Shown here: in pieces, positions 1 through 10,271 of the stretch
Position numbering within the stretch: position 1 is the stretch's first letter
Layout of the letters: the number at the start of each line of letters is the position of its first letter
Source: an uncultured Eubacteriales bacterium
GTDB taxonomy: Bacteria; Bacillota; Clostridia; Christensenellales; UBA1242
Assembly: GCA_949096025.1 (NCBI GenBank)
Contig: CARXKP010000002.1
Location: 1 to 26,179, forward strand
Reading direction: 5' to 3'
Length of the DNA stretch: 26,179 nt
Notes under the pieces: model-generated
Seen by the model: only the letters and a program-made list of their open reading frames with translations
Database searches by the model: none
Told to the model about the DNA's origin: nothing
Position numbers and translations under genes: made by a program

Positions 1-30
1 ATAGAATATACTTCAACATTCGGAGTAAAA

Positions 31-3000
31 TCAAAAAGTTTTTGCATAATTTTCACCATTCTGTAGTGTAACAGATGTTTGTTTTACTTCTTTAAATACT
101 TCATCATTTTTATTATTTCTAATCATAGAAATACCAAAAGTAGTAGTTCTATTCTTAGGGGCTAATACTTCTAATGTATCATTTAATAAACCAGTAATAG
201 TCACACCTGTCGCCGTTGGGTTAAATATTTTTGAAGAATTTCCATCAAATAATTTTATTTCTTTACCATCGATAACAGCACTATCTCCTGTTTGAGCTAT
301 ACTTGCTTTTCGAACAATAGTTATATTAATTGGACAATCACAATATTCAGTTTTGCCGTCACCAGCAAATTTAAGAGTAACAACCATTCGTACCATTGCT
401 GTAGTTGAACCTTTAAATATGTTAGTGTCAGTAATTTTAGGAATTTGCCATAAATTAGGGTGATAGTCTTTTACTTTTTCCCCTGGGTTTTCTTTATCTT
501 CTTTATCTATTAATCCGTATCCTGGTCTTGAACGATTGCAGAATAAATGACCTTCACTAGTTGCCAATAGCCATTTCGCTGTTGCTTCCTCAGTTTCTTT
601 TCCATCACTATCTGTTGATGGAGGTGTATATGGAGCATTTGCTACTGAGTCAAGCCTGCTCGCACCACCATAAGTCTTTACATCCGCAATATATTTATTT
701 GTATCTGGATTATAAAGTTTTATTGATTCAATAGACATATAATTAATATTTGGATATTGAAGATAAGATCCTGTATTAATTAAGGTAACTGAATCAAATT
801 CTTCATAAACTGCTTTGCCATAGTCTACATTATTTTCTGCTTCAACATCTGATTTAACTTTTAAATAAGGTCCTGTTTTATCAGGTAGTTGATTTTTATA
901 ATCGGCATCATATTGCCAAGCCTCAATTCCTCTAAACTTAATCATTTGAACATCTGTATTTGTTGACAATGGATCTTTCAAACTTGAAGCGTTAATAGAT
1001 AATCTCGCAGCCTCAGTCTCCGTTTCTGTACTTGATGTTCCTATAGAAAGTTCTTGATATTGCGCTCCTAAATCAAACAATCCATCTTCAGATATAGTAA
1101 TACTATTAATTATTTCAGGAGTTCTTTTTGTCGCTTCAAACTTGAAATAAACTCTATATTTATATTCAAATTTATCTACACCCTCAAAATAATAATATTG
1201 ACTTCCAAAGAAAATTTCTTTTACTTCCGCAAATTTAATCTCGTTTGATTTCTCGCCTTCAACATCACCATTATTATATTCATAATATTTTATCTTCTCT
1301 CGGTTATCAACAGTAAACTCATTATAATTTATATTACCATTTTTGTCCAAGAATATAATTTCGTTATCATATTCGTCTTTCGGTTTCCAACGACTATGAG
1401 TTATTTTACTATTTTTATCATAAAAGACTTTTTCGTGTAAGTTTGCCCTTTTATTAAAAGTAATTGCATCTATTACATCTTCAACAGGTAAAGTTATGGT
1501 AAAGTTTTTAACCGCAAGTTCTCCATCCCTAGTATTTTTATGTGAAATAGCCAAATATCCATATAATCCTGTTAAATCCTCAGACTTATAGAGCCCGTTT
1601 GCGTCAATCGATGCTATTGTCTTTATATTATTATAATTTGATATGATTGTTCCATCCGCTTCAGGTGCAGCATTATCTACACTTCCACCATAAGTCACAA
1701 CATAATCGGGCATAATCTTTAACACTACATAATATGTTTTAGCAAAGTCACCAACTTTATATACTACTCTTGTTAATAAGAAATCACCTATGTTTTTAGC
1801 ACCCAATGGTGTCAAACTATAATCGTAACTCTTTCCATTAGCATTTATCTTGGTCGCATTATACAAATAGTCATAATTATTTATTGATTTTTTAAATTCT
1901 GAAATGCTATTTTTAACTAAATAATTATCAAATATTTCTTTATCTTTTTCATCGATTGATGTATTATTTTCGTTTGTATCGATTGATGTATTATTTTCGT
2001 TTGTATCGATTGAGGTATTATTTTTATTTTTATATTCCAAAACCTCAAAATCAAGACTTGAATTTCCTGAACTAAAGTCTGAAGCTGTTACTGCCCTACC
2101 ATTTGTTGGGTGCTTAAGTCCAAACAATGAAACAAGGCTGTCTTCTTCTCGTTCTACTTCAAGTTCAATAAAATTATTCGCCATTGTGGCTGCAGCATCC
2201 ATACTAATATCGATACTTGCTGCAAAGTAATAATTTAATGAGAATTCTACTTCACTATTAGATCCATCACTTCTTGGCAATAACAATTTTTTTTGATGTT
2301 TCTTTATTTCGTTAAGAGCAATATCATTAGTTATACTTAGGTCATTATCTACTCCATCTTTTTTAATCATTGATTTATATTTTTTAAAATCAACTAGAAG
2401 AGCATTACCATTATCATCATAACCATAGGTAAGTTGTATTCTATTTGCTTTTTCAACTTGAGGTTTATTATCAAGTACTCTAAATACGTCTTTTGCAAGA
2501 TTTCTTGGTAAACTATCTTTATCTATAGCAACTTCAGAATTTTCATTATTTTTAACAAGTTGTCTATGTTTATTGTTATCAATTTTTATCTTGTTCAGTT
2601 CCATACTAGAAGCAAGATATAAACCATAAAATTCAAATGTAACATTTTCCCGTATATTATATGATGTAACATTTCCTGTAACAGGATCTGTTGTCTTTAC
2701 ACCATCATTAATATTACCATCATTAAATGAAATACCTAAATCATAATAAATATTTTTTGCTTGATCTCCACTTGAAATGTAAATTGGGTAAGATGCATAA
2801 TACTTAGTATCTATAACCTCTTTTTCTACAGTCACCGATTCACCATTTTCATTTTCTTCAGTAACATTTTGCAATGTTTTTGTGTGACCTGCAAAAACAA
2901 AGTAATAATCATCTGCAAATGACGACATAGTTTCGCTTAATTGTGCATAAATAAGTCTACCACCCTCAAATAAATTTGAAGTAGAAGTCTTATCAACATA

Positions 3001-6000
3001 GATTGTCTCATAATTAACTGTAGAATTTACTGAATTCTCGTTTTTATATTCTCCTACAGAACTGAAATTTGAAACAGTTTGTAGTGACATTTGAAGTGCA
3101 TTAGTAAGTACTTTTACAGTATAGTAAATACTTACTGAATTAAAAGTTAAACCAAGTTCGACAACTGCATCACTGCCAGATTCTCTTTGTCTAAGGAAAC
3201 ATAATTGTGTTGGAACTTTTTCATTATTTTTACTTTCTGAGAAGAATTCTATATTTTCATTTACCGCATAAACATAACTACTTTCTTCATTGCCTTTAGC
3301 AACATAAGCATTTGTTTGACTATTTACTATTACCGAATAATTGTTTATTTCGTTTTGCCAGTTATTATATTTAGTTGTATATTCAACAACACCATCTTTA
3401 TTTTCATCTGTCGCTTTATAAACAACAAATCTTGGAGCCTCTCCAAATATTGGATTTGAAGAAACAAAAGTTTGTATACTTGGATATATTAGCTTATTTT
3501 CAACATATTCAAATTCCATTTCCCCATTTTTATTAGGCATTGGATAATTTACATCCAATTTAACACTTGGAGCAACTACAAACGAATAATTTACATAGAA
3601 AGTTTGAGTCACTTTTCCATAAACAAGATTAACTTGTAGTCTAAGTTCAAGTGTTCCTTTTTCTGAAACTTGACCAGTTGTAATTTTGTTTCCATTTATA
3701 CTACTAAATGCAGGATTAGATGAAGAAGTAGTAACATTTATACTTGTATTTTCACTCTTTGGAGCACCTTCTTTGGTATCGTAAAGAGATGTTATAATAA
3801 CTTCTCTTTTTTCCCCCGCTATAGTTTCTCCTGTTGCAATTACAGAACTCTTAGGAATAATATTTTGTTGAAGTATATAATTTTGTGAGAAATGGAAATC
3901 TTTAACAGGTTTTGTTGAATCCATTTCAACATTGACAATATATTCAATTGTTATTTCTTTGTTTGAAATGAGATCGGCTACAGTTAGACTTACAATTTCA
4001 GAATCTATTATCTCCTCGCCATTAACATAAACTGTTGAGCCAGCCTTAGCCATAGTATTAACTTTTACAAAATCTGCACCATTACCAGAAATTCTTATTG
4101 AAGTAATAATATAAGGAATATTCTTGTCCTCACCTTCATCAAGACGAATAAAGTTTGGATACTCGTCAACTTCTTCAGGCTTTTCCTCTGTTTCGCCTTC
4201 AAATGGAACTGCTTGAAGTAAAGTTTGAGTGCTTCCTCCAACTATAACATTTGCATTCTCTTTTGGAGATGGCATATATGTTACATTTGCTTTTAAATGA
4301 AGGGTAAATACTGAAAGAAGACCAACATTTGTATAAGCAGCAAATCTTACTTCCTTATCGCTATTAATGTAATCAAGAAGTTGTACTCTAAATTTACCTG
4401 AGCCTAAAACCACACCGTCGTCTTCATTCCAAGCGGTTTCATATTTAGCCTTTTTAATAAATTCCCCGCCATCAATTATAGACATTTGTAATCGATTTGG
4501 CACAATAGTACCAACCAATGATCCAGACTCTTCTTTTCTCAAAAGATTAATATCTAAATCATAAATCTTTTGACCTTCTTCTTTTGCACCATTGTCAAGA
4601 GTTAATGTAAAGTTTGCACTTTCCTCTTCTATTTTTCCCTCAGCAAAGGTATATTTAACTGCAAATATTTCTTCATCTTCATTAATGATGAATGTATAGT
4701 ATTGATCTGCACCCTCTATTGATAAAGATGTTTCGCTAGTGCTATCATAACTATGTTTAACAACTACTGTAATCTTATCATTTGTTTTTGGAATATAAGA
4801 AAGTTTACTGTAGTCATTTGAAAACTTGAATGTAATATATTCATTCCATTGAGAAGCATTTGTAAATGTTTTTTCTCTTACCATAACAGATTCAATAGAA
4901 TTTGTATATTTTAAAGTTGAAAGCATTGTTACATCTTCATAAATTATAGTAGCATCACCACTAACAATAGAAACCTCTACAATATTTCCAACTGTACTAT
5001 TAATTCCACCATAAAAATAATCATTGCTATCATTTAAATTTATTTCTTCGTTAAATGTATTAGTTTCGCTTGAATTATCAGGTTTAAATGTCTTATAGAC
5101 TGTTTTATCATTATATGTGAAAGCAATTACTGCACTTCCAGTTCCTTTTACAGTTAAGTAAATATTCTGCGAAGCACGAGTTGTATCTGTAAGATTAAGA
5201 TTGATGATTTTATTAACCATAAATCTTTTTTCACTATTATGAAGAGTATTGTTGCCAAACAAGGTTTCAAAATCAATAATATTTTCTTTGTCTACTTCTG
5301 CAGTAATGTATTCTGCACTGCCATTGTAAGCATATATAGAATCTTTAACATTAATATCTGGTATAACCTTAAGTAAATAATAGAAATCTTGTCTATTTGC
5401 ACCATTTGAAGTTTCAAGAGTAAACTCTAAAGCAACATATACATTTTCATCAACATTTGATGAAAGGTGATTTAATGTAATTGTACCATTTACAGCATTA
5501 ATATTTTTAACAAGACTGCTATAGTTTTTATATTTTTCATCCAGACTATATATTCTTAAATATTTACTAAAACCACTTAATGTATATAATCCACCTTTAG
5601 TAATATTAGTATTTTTATCAAATACATATTCATTTATTATTGTAGTTAATTGACCAGCATAAATTTCATTATAAATACCTTTTTCAATTAATTGCTCTGG
5701 TCTAAGAATAGAAGTTTCCATTCTTCTATTTTCATCAACATTTCCATTCTCATAAACAACAGTATCATATCCTATGCTTGAGATTACAAGAGGCATATGC
5801 ATAAATGCAATAACATCACTTTCACTAGTACCAAATCTTAAAGCAATAAAACTTTGAGTGTTGTTTATACCAGCTAAAAGTTGATTTTGTTTTACAAAAG
5901 TAGTTTCGCCTGTGCTATAAGAATAAAAATCTTTTTTCTTATTTTTGTCGTGGTCGTCTTGGCTTGGCATTATCTTATAATTACCGCTTCCAATTTCACT

Positions 6001-9000
6001 AGTTTCCCAAATAGAATCTGCATTGAAAGGAATAACTAAATATTCAACATCTTCATTTCCATTATTAATTATTTGAGTTTTAGCTTGAATACTTGCGTCT
6101 TTTGTTGAATAGAATTTTGAAGCAATTTCAGAATAGATATCTGCTGCTTCTACAAGTTGAATTTCAACTTCTATTTCACCGAATACAATCCTTCCATATT
6201 TAATAGTAAGAGTGGTAAATAATGATTTTTGATTATAATCAAAGAAGAAATCTGCTCCTGCCTTTCTTTGTACTGAATTATCTCTAAATTCAATATAGTC
6301 ACTAAATTCATAAGTAAGCCCGAGATTATTTATTGTTGTTTCCCCGTCGTGTCTTGTAATCTTTGCAAATTTAGAAATCTCTTCATTGTTTCCACCAAGA
6401 ACATAGAATTTTCCGCCTAAAGGATTAACAATTAAATCTCTTTTAACTGTAAATATAATTGGATGATTTAAAGCATAAGAGTTTTGTCCTTCTGGTTGGA
6501 AATAAACAGTAAATGATTTTTCAGAAGTATCCCAAAAATCATAGAACTGAACATTAAGTTGTCCTTGAGAAAGTTCACCTACTGCGCCACTTGGTTTAAT
6601 AGTAGCATTTGTTAAAACATATCTCCCGTCACTTCCAAGAACAATATAATATGTCTTATTTGAATCATAAAGAGTTGTAATACTACTTGGCGCGCCACCA
6701 GCATTAATATTAGTAACCTTATTTTCTAGGTCTATTTTATTTTCAACACCTGCATAAACATTATTATATGTTTCGTTGCTTATAGAAAGGTTTTCAGTAA
6801 GACTTAAGTTAAATGCTGTATTTACCGCACCGCTTCTATCACTTACGATGAATGGAATTGAAAGAGAAGAAGCAAAATTTTTATTAATTTTTATCTTTGT
6901 AACTGAAATTGAAGCAAGGAAACTTCTTATTGTATCTGGAGTATAACTTCCTCCAAATGTAACTTTAGACTCCCCTTCATATAGTTCAAGCATACCGTCA
7001 AGTCCAAACAAGTCTGTAATTTGGGTATCTGAAAGGTAGCTTTGAGAATAGAATTGAGGATTAAATCTAAATGAAATTCTATTATATTCAACTTCTCCGT
7101 CACTAGATTGACAGTAGAATTTTACAATATCATTTAAAACAATATAGTTATCTGCCGTCCCCTTTGCTCCATTTTTAGTTATATCAACCTTTGAAATATC
7201 TAAACTTTGAGTAGTAGGAGCAGCTACATAAGTTGAACTGCTTGAATCATATAAAATCTTTGTAATACCCGTTGATTTAACATTAAAGTTAATCTTAAAT
7301 TCTTGATTATTATTAATCATAAGAGTAGCATTACCGTCGTTACTCTTTATAACAAGAGAAAGTGGTACAGGTTCATTTGAATCGGTATTTTTAAATGAGA
7401 ATGATTGCCCTTCTGGAGTAAAGCTAATTATATTAGCATTTCCATCTGAAACTGCAAAAGTCCATTTACCGTTTAATGTATCCTTTCTTTGTTTTTGGTC
7501 GGTGATAGAAATATTTGCACCATTTGTACCAATTAATTTATTAATAAATTCATTGACGCTTTCATATACGGCAGTTGTTCCATCTACAATTCTAACTCTT
7601 ATAGTAGTCTTAAATTCACCTGAGTCTGTTAAACTTTGTTCAAGTTCAATTTTGTTACCTTCAACCAATAAAGCCTTTGAAATATCACTTTCAGCAAGGT
7701 CAATCACCATTGCTTTTGGCTTGTAAAGGTTAACAATATGTTCATTTCTCAAAGCAAACTGCCAAACGATTGGTTCATCATCACCATTATCATAAGTAAG
7801 TACAAAGTAACCAAAGTAAATTCCTATTTCAGCCTCAATCATAACTGATGATTTTGGAGTTACCGCATAAACAAGTGATTTACTAGAAGAATCTACTATA
7901 TCGGCAAGAGTGCCTTCATTAAAGTTAAAATATTCAGTTATATCATTGCCCGCTCTGTCAAGAATTTTTGGTGACATATAACCTTTTTGGAATTCGTCAG
8001 TAAACACAGGCACTGATTCAGGTTTAACAGTAAAACTAAACATAAATTCGTTAGTATTGCCTTGATTTATACTGATTTCATTATTAACAGTTGGATAACT
8101 TCCTTCAGTACTAGCAATGTCATAGTCAACAACTGAATATGTATATAAAGCCTTTTCGCAAACCACGCGTTTACCGCCACTTGACATTTGAACTATTTGA
8201 TATAAACCATCTTGTGCTGGCTCTTCTCTTACAGTAGCAAAATATAAAGTAAATTCACAAGTATTGTAAATAGTAAGTCTTGCTCCATCTATTGCAAAGA
8301 GTGTAAGGTTTCCGCTATTGGTTGCATATACACCAGATCTTTCTCTAATATAACCTCTCTCACCAATGATATCATTAGCAGTTTCGATATAATCTTCAAT
8401 ATTTCCATTTCCAAAACTAATGAAGAATACCTTGTCTTGATATATATTCCCAGCCGGAACAGATGCATATTGTTCGAGATTAAGAGATTTAGGTTGAATA
8501 GAACTTACTCCTCCCTCATTAGTATAATCAAGAAGTAAATTAAGTTCTGATTGATCGAGCCAAGTTACAGGTAGCTCTTCGTGTTTAGTTATATTTAAAT
8601 TTACATCTCTATAAAGTGGCGATTCACTTGAACTTAACTTAAATAATTCTGTATCATTATTTACAAGTAAAACCACTCTCATTCTTATCTCAGCACTATC
8701 GGTTGCTGATAATCTCCAATAAGAATAACGCTTGTCACTTCCAGTAACAATAGGTTTATAATATGTAACACCATCAATTTCAATAGGTTCGCCCGCACCA
8801 GTAACTGTTAATATTTTATTCATTCCAATAGATGGATCTCTACCTGCCCTTTCAAATGATACAGCTATATTGTTTAGTAAGTTATCAAGTAATAATCCAG
8901 AAGCAGAATAAACAGAAACTCCTAAGTAATCACTATTGCTTGCGTATAAATATTGATTAAGATAAAGGTTTAACCCCTCATCTACCTTCATTGAAACAGT

Positions 9001-10029
9001 TTGGCCTTCTTTATTTACACTGAAATATCCAATATTTTCTTCATCAATATTGAAGGTTGCAGTTGCCATTTTTGAAAGATCAACATTATCACTTAAATAT
9101 GTAAGAACATTAGTATAGTAATATTCACTATTTCCGATATCTTCTGTATTTGCTTCATACTCAAGTTGAGTTTGTGACTTTATAAAAGTATAACCATTGA
9201 TTTTAATTCCATTTACCTTATTATCTGATGCTACAAAGTGAATTTCACTATTTCCATCATAAATTGATAAAATGTCATTTGTGTCAATTTGTTCAAAGTA
9301 AGTTTTTTTAACTCTCTTATCCCCTTCAGCAATATTTGCATTTAAGTCATCAGAGTACATATATTGACTGTTTGCAGGATAGAATTTTGTCTTAGCAGTA
9401 AAACTTTCATTCTTTACAATTACAGACGTTTCCTCACCTTTTGAGTTTACTATAATTGTTTCTGTTTGATAAACAGGAACATCTACTGCAATTTGAATAG
9501 AAATGCTTTCAATTTCTGAGTTCTCAGATTTTGCCCAAAGCCTTGAAAGTCCTCCAGCAATCCAGTCTAAAGTATTTCCATCTTTATCGGTAATATGAGT
9601 TGTCGCGCGACGAACTGTAAAAGAAGAACCTATTGAAACATATTCAGGGACAATGATTGTTCCGTCTGAAATAAATCCATTGCTCGGTCTATAAAGAGGA
9701 ACATTGCTGTCAAATGATAATTGAACGTTAGTTCTTGTTACCTCTGGAGTTTCTGTATTTAACATAAGCGTCAAATCATCGTCTATTTCAATATATCCAC
9801 TCTCGTTATTTAAAAGATCTTCGTCATACTGATATGTAATTGCTTCTGGATAGATAAACTTTTCATCAAATCCACCTGCAAAAAAGACACCGAGAACCGT
9901 TATTCCCGATACTAGCAAAACACCTGCAATAACAGTAACTACCGTCATCCAGGTTTTCCATTTCATCTTTATGCCTTCGTCTTTTTCCTTCTTTTCTTCA
10001 GAATTTACTTTTTTCTCTTTCTTTTTCAT
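31..10029 (-). CDS. Giant membrane-anchored extracytoplasmic protein, 3332 aa, function unknown
   Basis: I do not recognise a family. The N-terminus is very Lys/Glu-rich (residues 1-25), followed by one hydrophobic segment at about residues 26-50 and then some 3280 polar residues, so it should be a type II or signal-anchored protein with nearly everything outside the membrane. The body is rich in Thr, Ser, Asn, Tyr and alternating hydrophobic residues, as in stacked beta-sandwich (Ig-like) modules, and has very few cysteines. A Tyr-Asn-x-(Val/Ile)-Tyr-Ala-Gly motif occurs near residues 1087 and 1452 and may mark repeated modules. A 9-residue tandem repeat lies at about 2667-2693. The ATG start is supported by GAGGTG about 7 nt upstream. 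No LPxTG or other sorting signal is visible at the C-terminus, which ends abruptly 31 bases from the window edge and may be frameshifted. A role as an adhesin or surface-layer protein is inference only. Confidence 0.85.
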   Translation of the reverse strand: MKKKEKKVNSEEKKEKDEGIKMKWKTWMTVVTVIAGVLLVSGITVLGVFFAGGFDEKFIYPEAITYQYDEDLLNNESGYIEIDDDLTLMLNTETPEVTRTNVQLSFDSNVPLYRPSNGFISDGTIIVPEYVSIGSSFTVRRATTHITDKDGNTLDWIAGGLSRLWAKSENSEIESISIQIAVDVPVYQTETIIVNSKGEETSVIVKNESFTAKTKFYPANSQYMYSDDLNANIAEGDKRVKKTYFEQIDTNDILSIYDGNSEIHFVASDNKVNGIKINGYTFIKSQTQLEYEANTEDIGNSEYYYTNVLTYLSDNVDLSKMATATFNIDEENIGYFSVNKEGQTVSMKVDEGLNLYLNQYLYASNSDYLGVSVYSASGLLLDNLLNNIAVSFERAGRDPSIGMNKILTVTGAGEPIEIDGVTYYKPIVTGSDKRYSYWRLSATDSAEIRMRVVLLVNNDTELFKLSSSESPLYRDVNLNITKHEELPVTWLDQSELNLLLDYTNEGGVSSIQPKSLNLEQYASVPAGNIYQDKVFFISFGNGNIEDYIETANDIIGERGYIRERSGVYATNSGNLTLFAIDGARLTIYNTCEFTLYFATVREEPAQDGLYQIVQMSSGGKRVVCEKALYTYSVVDYDIASTEGSYPTVNNEISINQGNTNEFMFSFTVKPESVPVFTDEFQKGYMSPKILDRAGNDITEYFNFNEGTLADIVDSSSKSLVYAVTPKSSVMIEAEIGIYFGYFVLTYDNGDDEPIVWQFALRNEHIVNLYKPKAMVIDLAESDISKALLVEGNKIELEQSLTDSGEFKTTIRVRIVDGTTAVYESVNEFINKLIGTNGANISITDQKQRKDTLNGKWTFAVSDGNANIISFTPEGQSFSFKNTDSNEPVPLSLVIKSNDGNATLMINNNQEFKINFNVKSTGITKILYDSSSSTYVAAPTTQSLDISKVDITKNGAKGTADNYIVLNDIVKFYCQSSDGEVEYNRISFRFNPQFYSQSYLSDTQITDLFGLDGMLELYEGESKVTFGGSYTPDTIRSFLASISVTKIKINKNFASSLSIPFIVSDRSGAVNTAFNLSLTENLSISNETYNNVYAGVENKIDLENKVTNINAGGAPSSITTLYDSNKTYYIVLGSDGRYVLTNATIKPSGAVGELSQGQLNVQFYDFWDTSEKSFTVYFQPEGQNSYALNHPIIFTVKRDLIVNPLGGKFYVLGGNNEEISKFAKITRHDGETTINNLGLTYEFSDYIEFRDNSVQRKAGADFFFDYNQKSLFTTLTIKYGRIVFGEIEVEIQLVEAADIYSEIASKFYSTKDASIQAKTQIINNGNEDVEYLVIPFNADSIWETSEIGSGNYKIMPSQDDHDKNKKKDFYSYSTGETTFVKQNQLLAGINNTQSFIALRFGTSESDVIAFMHMPLVISSIGYDTVVYENGNVDENRRMETSILRPEQLIEKGIYNEIYAGQLTTIINEYVFDKNTNITKGGLYTLSGFSKYLRIYSLDEKYKNYSSLVKNINAVNGTITLNHLSSNVDENVYVALEFTLETSNGANRQDFYYLLKVIPDINVKDSIYAYNGSAEYITAEVDKENIIDFETLFGNNTLHNSEKRFMVNKIINLNLTDTTRASQNIYLTVKGTGSAVIAFTYNDKTVYKTFKPDNSSETNTFNEEINLNDSNDYFYGGINSTVGNIVEVSIVSGDATIIYEDVTMLSTLKYTNSIESVMVREKTFTNASQWNEYITFKFSNDYSKLSYIPKTNDKITVVVKHSYDSTSETSLSIEGADQYYTFIINEDEEIFAVKYTFAEGKIEEESANFTLTLDNGAKEEGQKIYDLDINLLRKEESGSLVGTIVPNRLQMSIIDGGEFIKKAKYETAWNEDDGVVLGSGKFRVQLLDYINSDKEVRFAAYTNVGLLSVFTLHLKANVTYMPSPKENANVIVGGSTQTLLQAVPFEGETEEKPEEVDEYPNFIRLDEGEDKNIPYIITSIRISGNGADFVKVNTMAKAGSTVYVNGEEIIDSEIVSLTVADLISNKEITIEYIVNVEMDSTKPVKDFHFSQNYILQQNIIPKSSVIATGETIAGEKREVIITSLYDTKEGAPKSENTSINVTTSSSNPAFSSINGNKITTGQVSEKGTLELRLQVNLVYGKVTQTFYVNYSFVVAPSVKLDVNYPMPNKNGEMEFEYVENKLIYPSIQTFVSSNPIFGEAPRFVVYKATDENKDGVVEYTTKYNNWQNEINNYSVIVNSQTNAYVAKGNEESSYVYAVNENIEFFSESKNNEKVPTQLCFLRQRESGSDAVVELGLTFNSVSIYYTVKVLTNALQMSLQTVSNFSSVGEYKNENSVNSTVNYETIYVDKTSTSNLFEGGRLIYAQLSETMSSFADDYYFVFAGHTKTLQNVTEENENGESVTVEKEVIDTKYYASYPIYISSGDQAKNIYYDLGISFNDGNINDGVKTTDPVTGNVTSYNIRENVTFEFYGLYLASSMELNKIKIDNNKHRQLVKNNENSEVAIDKDSLPRNLAKDVFRVLDNKPQVEKANRIQLTYGYDDNGNALLVDFKKYKSMIKKDGVDNDLSITNDIALNEIKKHQKKLLLPRSDGSNSEVEFSLNYYFAASIDISMDAAATMANNFIELEVEREEDSLVSLFGLKHPTNGRAVTASDFSSGNSSLDFEVLEYKNKNNTSIDTNENNTSIDTNENNTSIDEKDKEIFDNYLVKNSISEFKKSINNYDYLYNATKINANGKSYDYSLTPLGAKNIGDFLLTRVVYKVGDFAKTYYVVLKIMPDYVVTYGGSVDNAAPEADGTIISNYNNIKTIASIDANGLYKSEDLTGLYGYLAISHKNTRDGELAVKNFTITLPVEDVIDAITFNKRANLHEKVFYDKNSKITHSRWKPKDEYDNEIIFLDKNGNINYNEFTVDNREKIKYYEYNNGDVEGEKSNEIKFAEVKEIFFGSQYYYFEGVDKFEYKYRVYFKFEATKRTPEIINSITISEDGLFDLGAQYQELSIGTSSTETETEAARLSINASSLKDPLSTNTDVQMIKFRGIEAWQYDADYKNQLPDKTGPYLKVKSDVEAENNVDYGKAVYEEFDSVTLINTGSYLQYPNINYMSIESIKLYNPDTNKYIADVKTYGGASRLDSVANAPYTPPSTDSDGKETEEATAKWLLATSEGHLFCNRSRPGYGLIDKEDKENPGEKVKDYHPNLWQIPKITDTNIFKGSTTAMVRMVVTLKFAGDGKTEYCDCPINITIVRKASIAQTGDSAVIDGKEIKLFDGNSSKIFNPTATGVTITGLLNDTLEVLAPKNRTTTFGISMIRNNKNDEVFKEVKQTSVTLQNGENYAKTF
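1951..2031. repeat. Three in-frame copies of a 27-bp tandem repeat
   Basis: The unit starting atcgattgatgtattatt occurs at 1951-1977, 1978-2004 and 2005-2031. The first two copies are identical; the third (2005-2031) has diverged in its second half. Being a multiple of three, it encodes a repeated 9-residue Asn-Asn-Thr-Ser-Ile-Asp unit within the giant surface protein, so copy-number changes would preserve the reading frame. Confidence 0.9.
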
Positions 10030-10081
10030 TTATGACACCTCATATTCTTTTTTGTTGTAATAAATGTTTCCTGCACTTTTG

Positions 10082-10102
10082 TTATACTTAATACAAGTAT
10101 AA
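10082..10102. repeat. Perfect 8-bp-arm inverted repeat over the -10 box (candidate operator)
   Basis: TTATACTT and AAGTATAA flank a 5-bp spacer. The dyad covers the -10 hexamer of the promoter for the giant gene, which is where a dimeric repressor would act. The regulator is not identifiable from this window, and an AT-rich dyad could also be chance. Confidence 0.5.
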
Positions 10103-10124
10103 ATTTTTAATAAAGAAAAGGCAA
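10096..10124 (-). promoter_or_regulatory. Sigma-A-type promoter of the giant surface-protein gene
   Basis: Read on the minus strand, TTGCCT (10119-10124) and TATACT (10096-10101) are separated by exactly 17 bases. The expected transcript start leaves a leader of roughly 60 nt before the ATG at 10029. The -10 box sits inside a perfect inverted repeat. Confidence 0.6.
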
Positions 10125-10223
10125 ATATTTTTAGCCCATTTATTAAAGTTTTTATTTAATATATTTATTATAAATATAATTGTTAAAAATATGAAAGTTA
10201 AATTACTGCTTTGTCATTTTTAA

Positions 10224-10252
10224 TTGACAATATATCTTTTTTAACTTATACT
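10224..10252 (+). promoter_or_regulatory. Sigma-A-type promoter of the ABC-F gene
   Basis: TTGACA (10224-10229), a 17-base spacer and TATACT (10247-10252). Transcription should start near 10259, giving a leader of only about 13 nt, so the AAGGAG ribosome-binding site (10261-10266) lies almost at the 5' end of the message. That leaves no room for a leader attenuator. Confidence 0.8.
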
Positions 10253-10271
10253 ATCGGAGAAAGGAGTAAAA

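Noticed and set aside
1951..2031. Short direct repeats considered as a CRISPR array
   Set aside because: The units are contiguous with no spacers, are in frame within a long coding sequence, and there are only three.
7502..7726. Open frame on the plus strand within the giant gene
   Set aside because: It is antisense to a continuous 3332-codon frame and has no independent expression signals.
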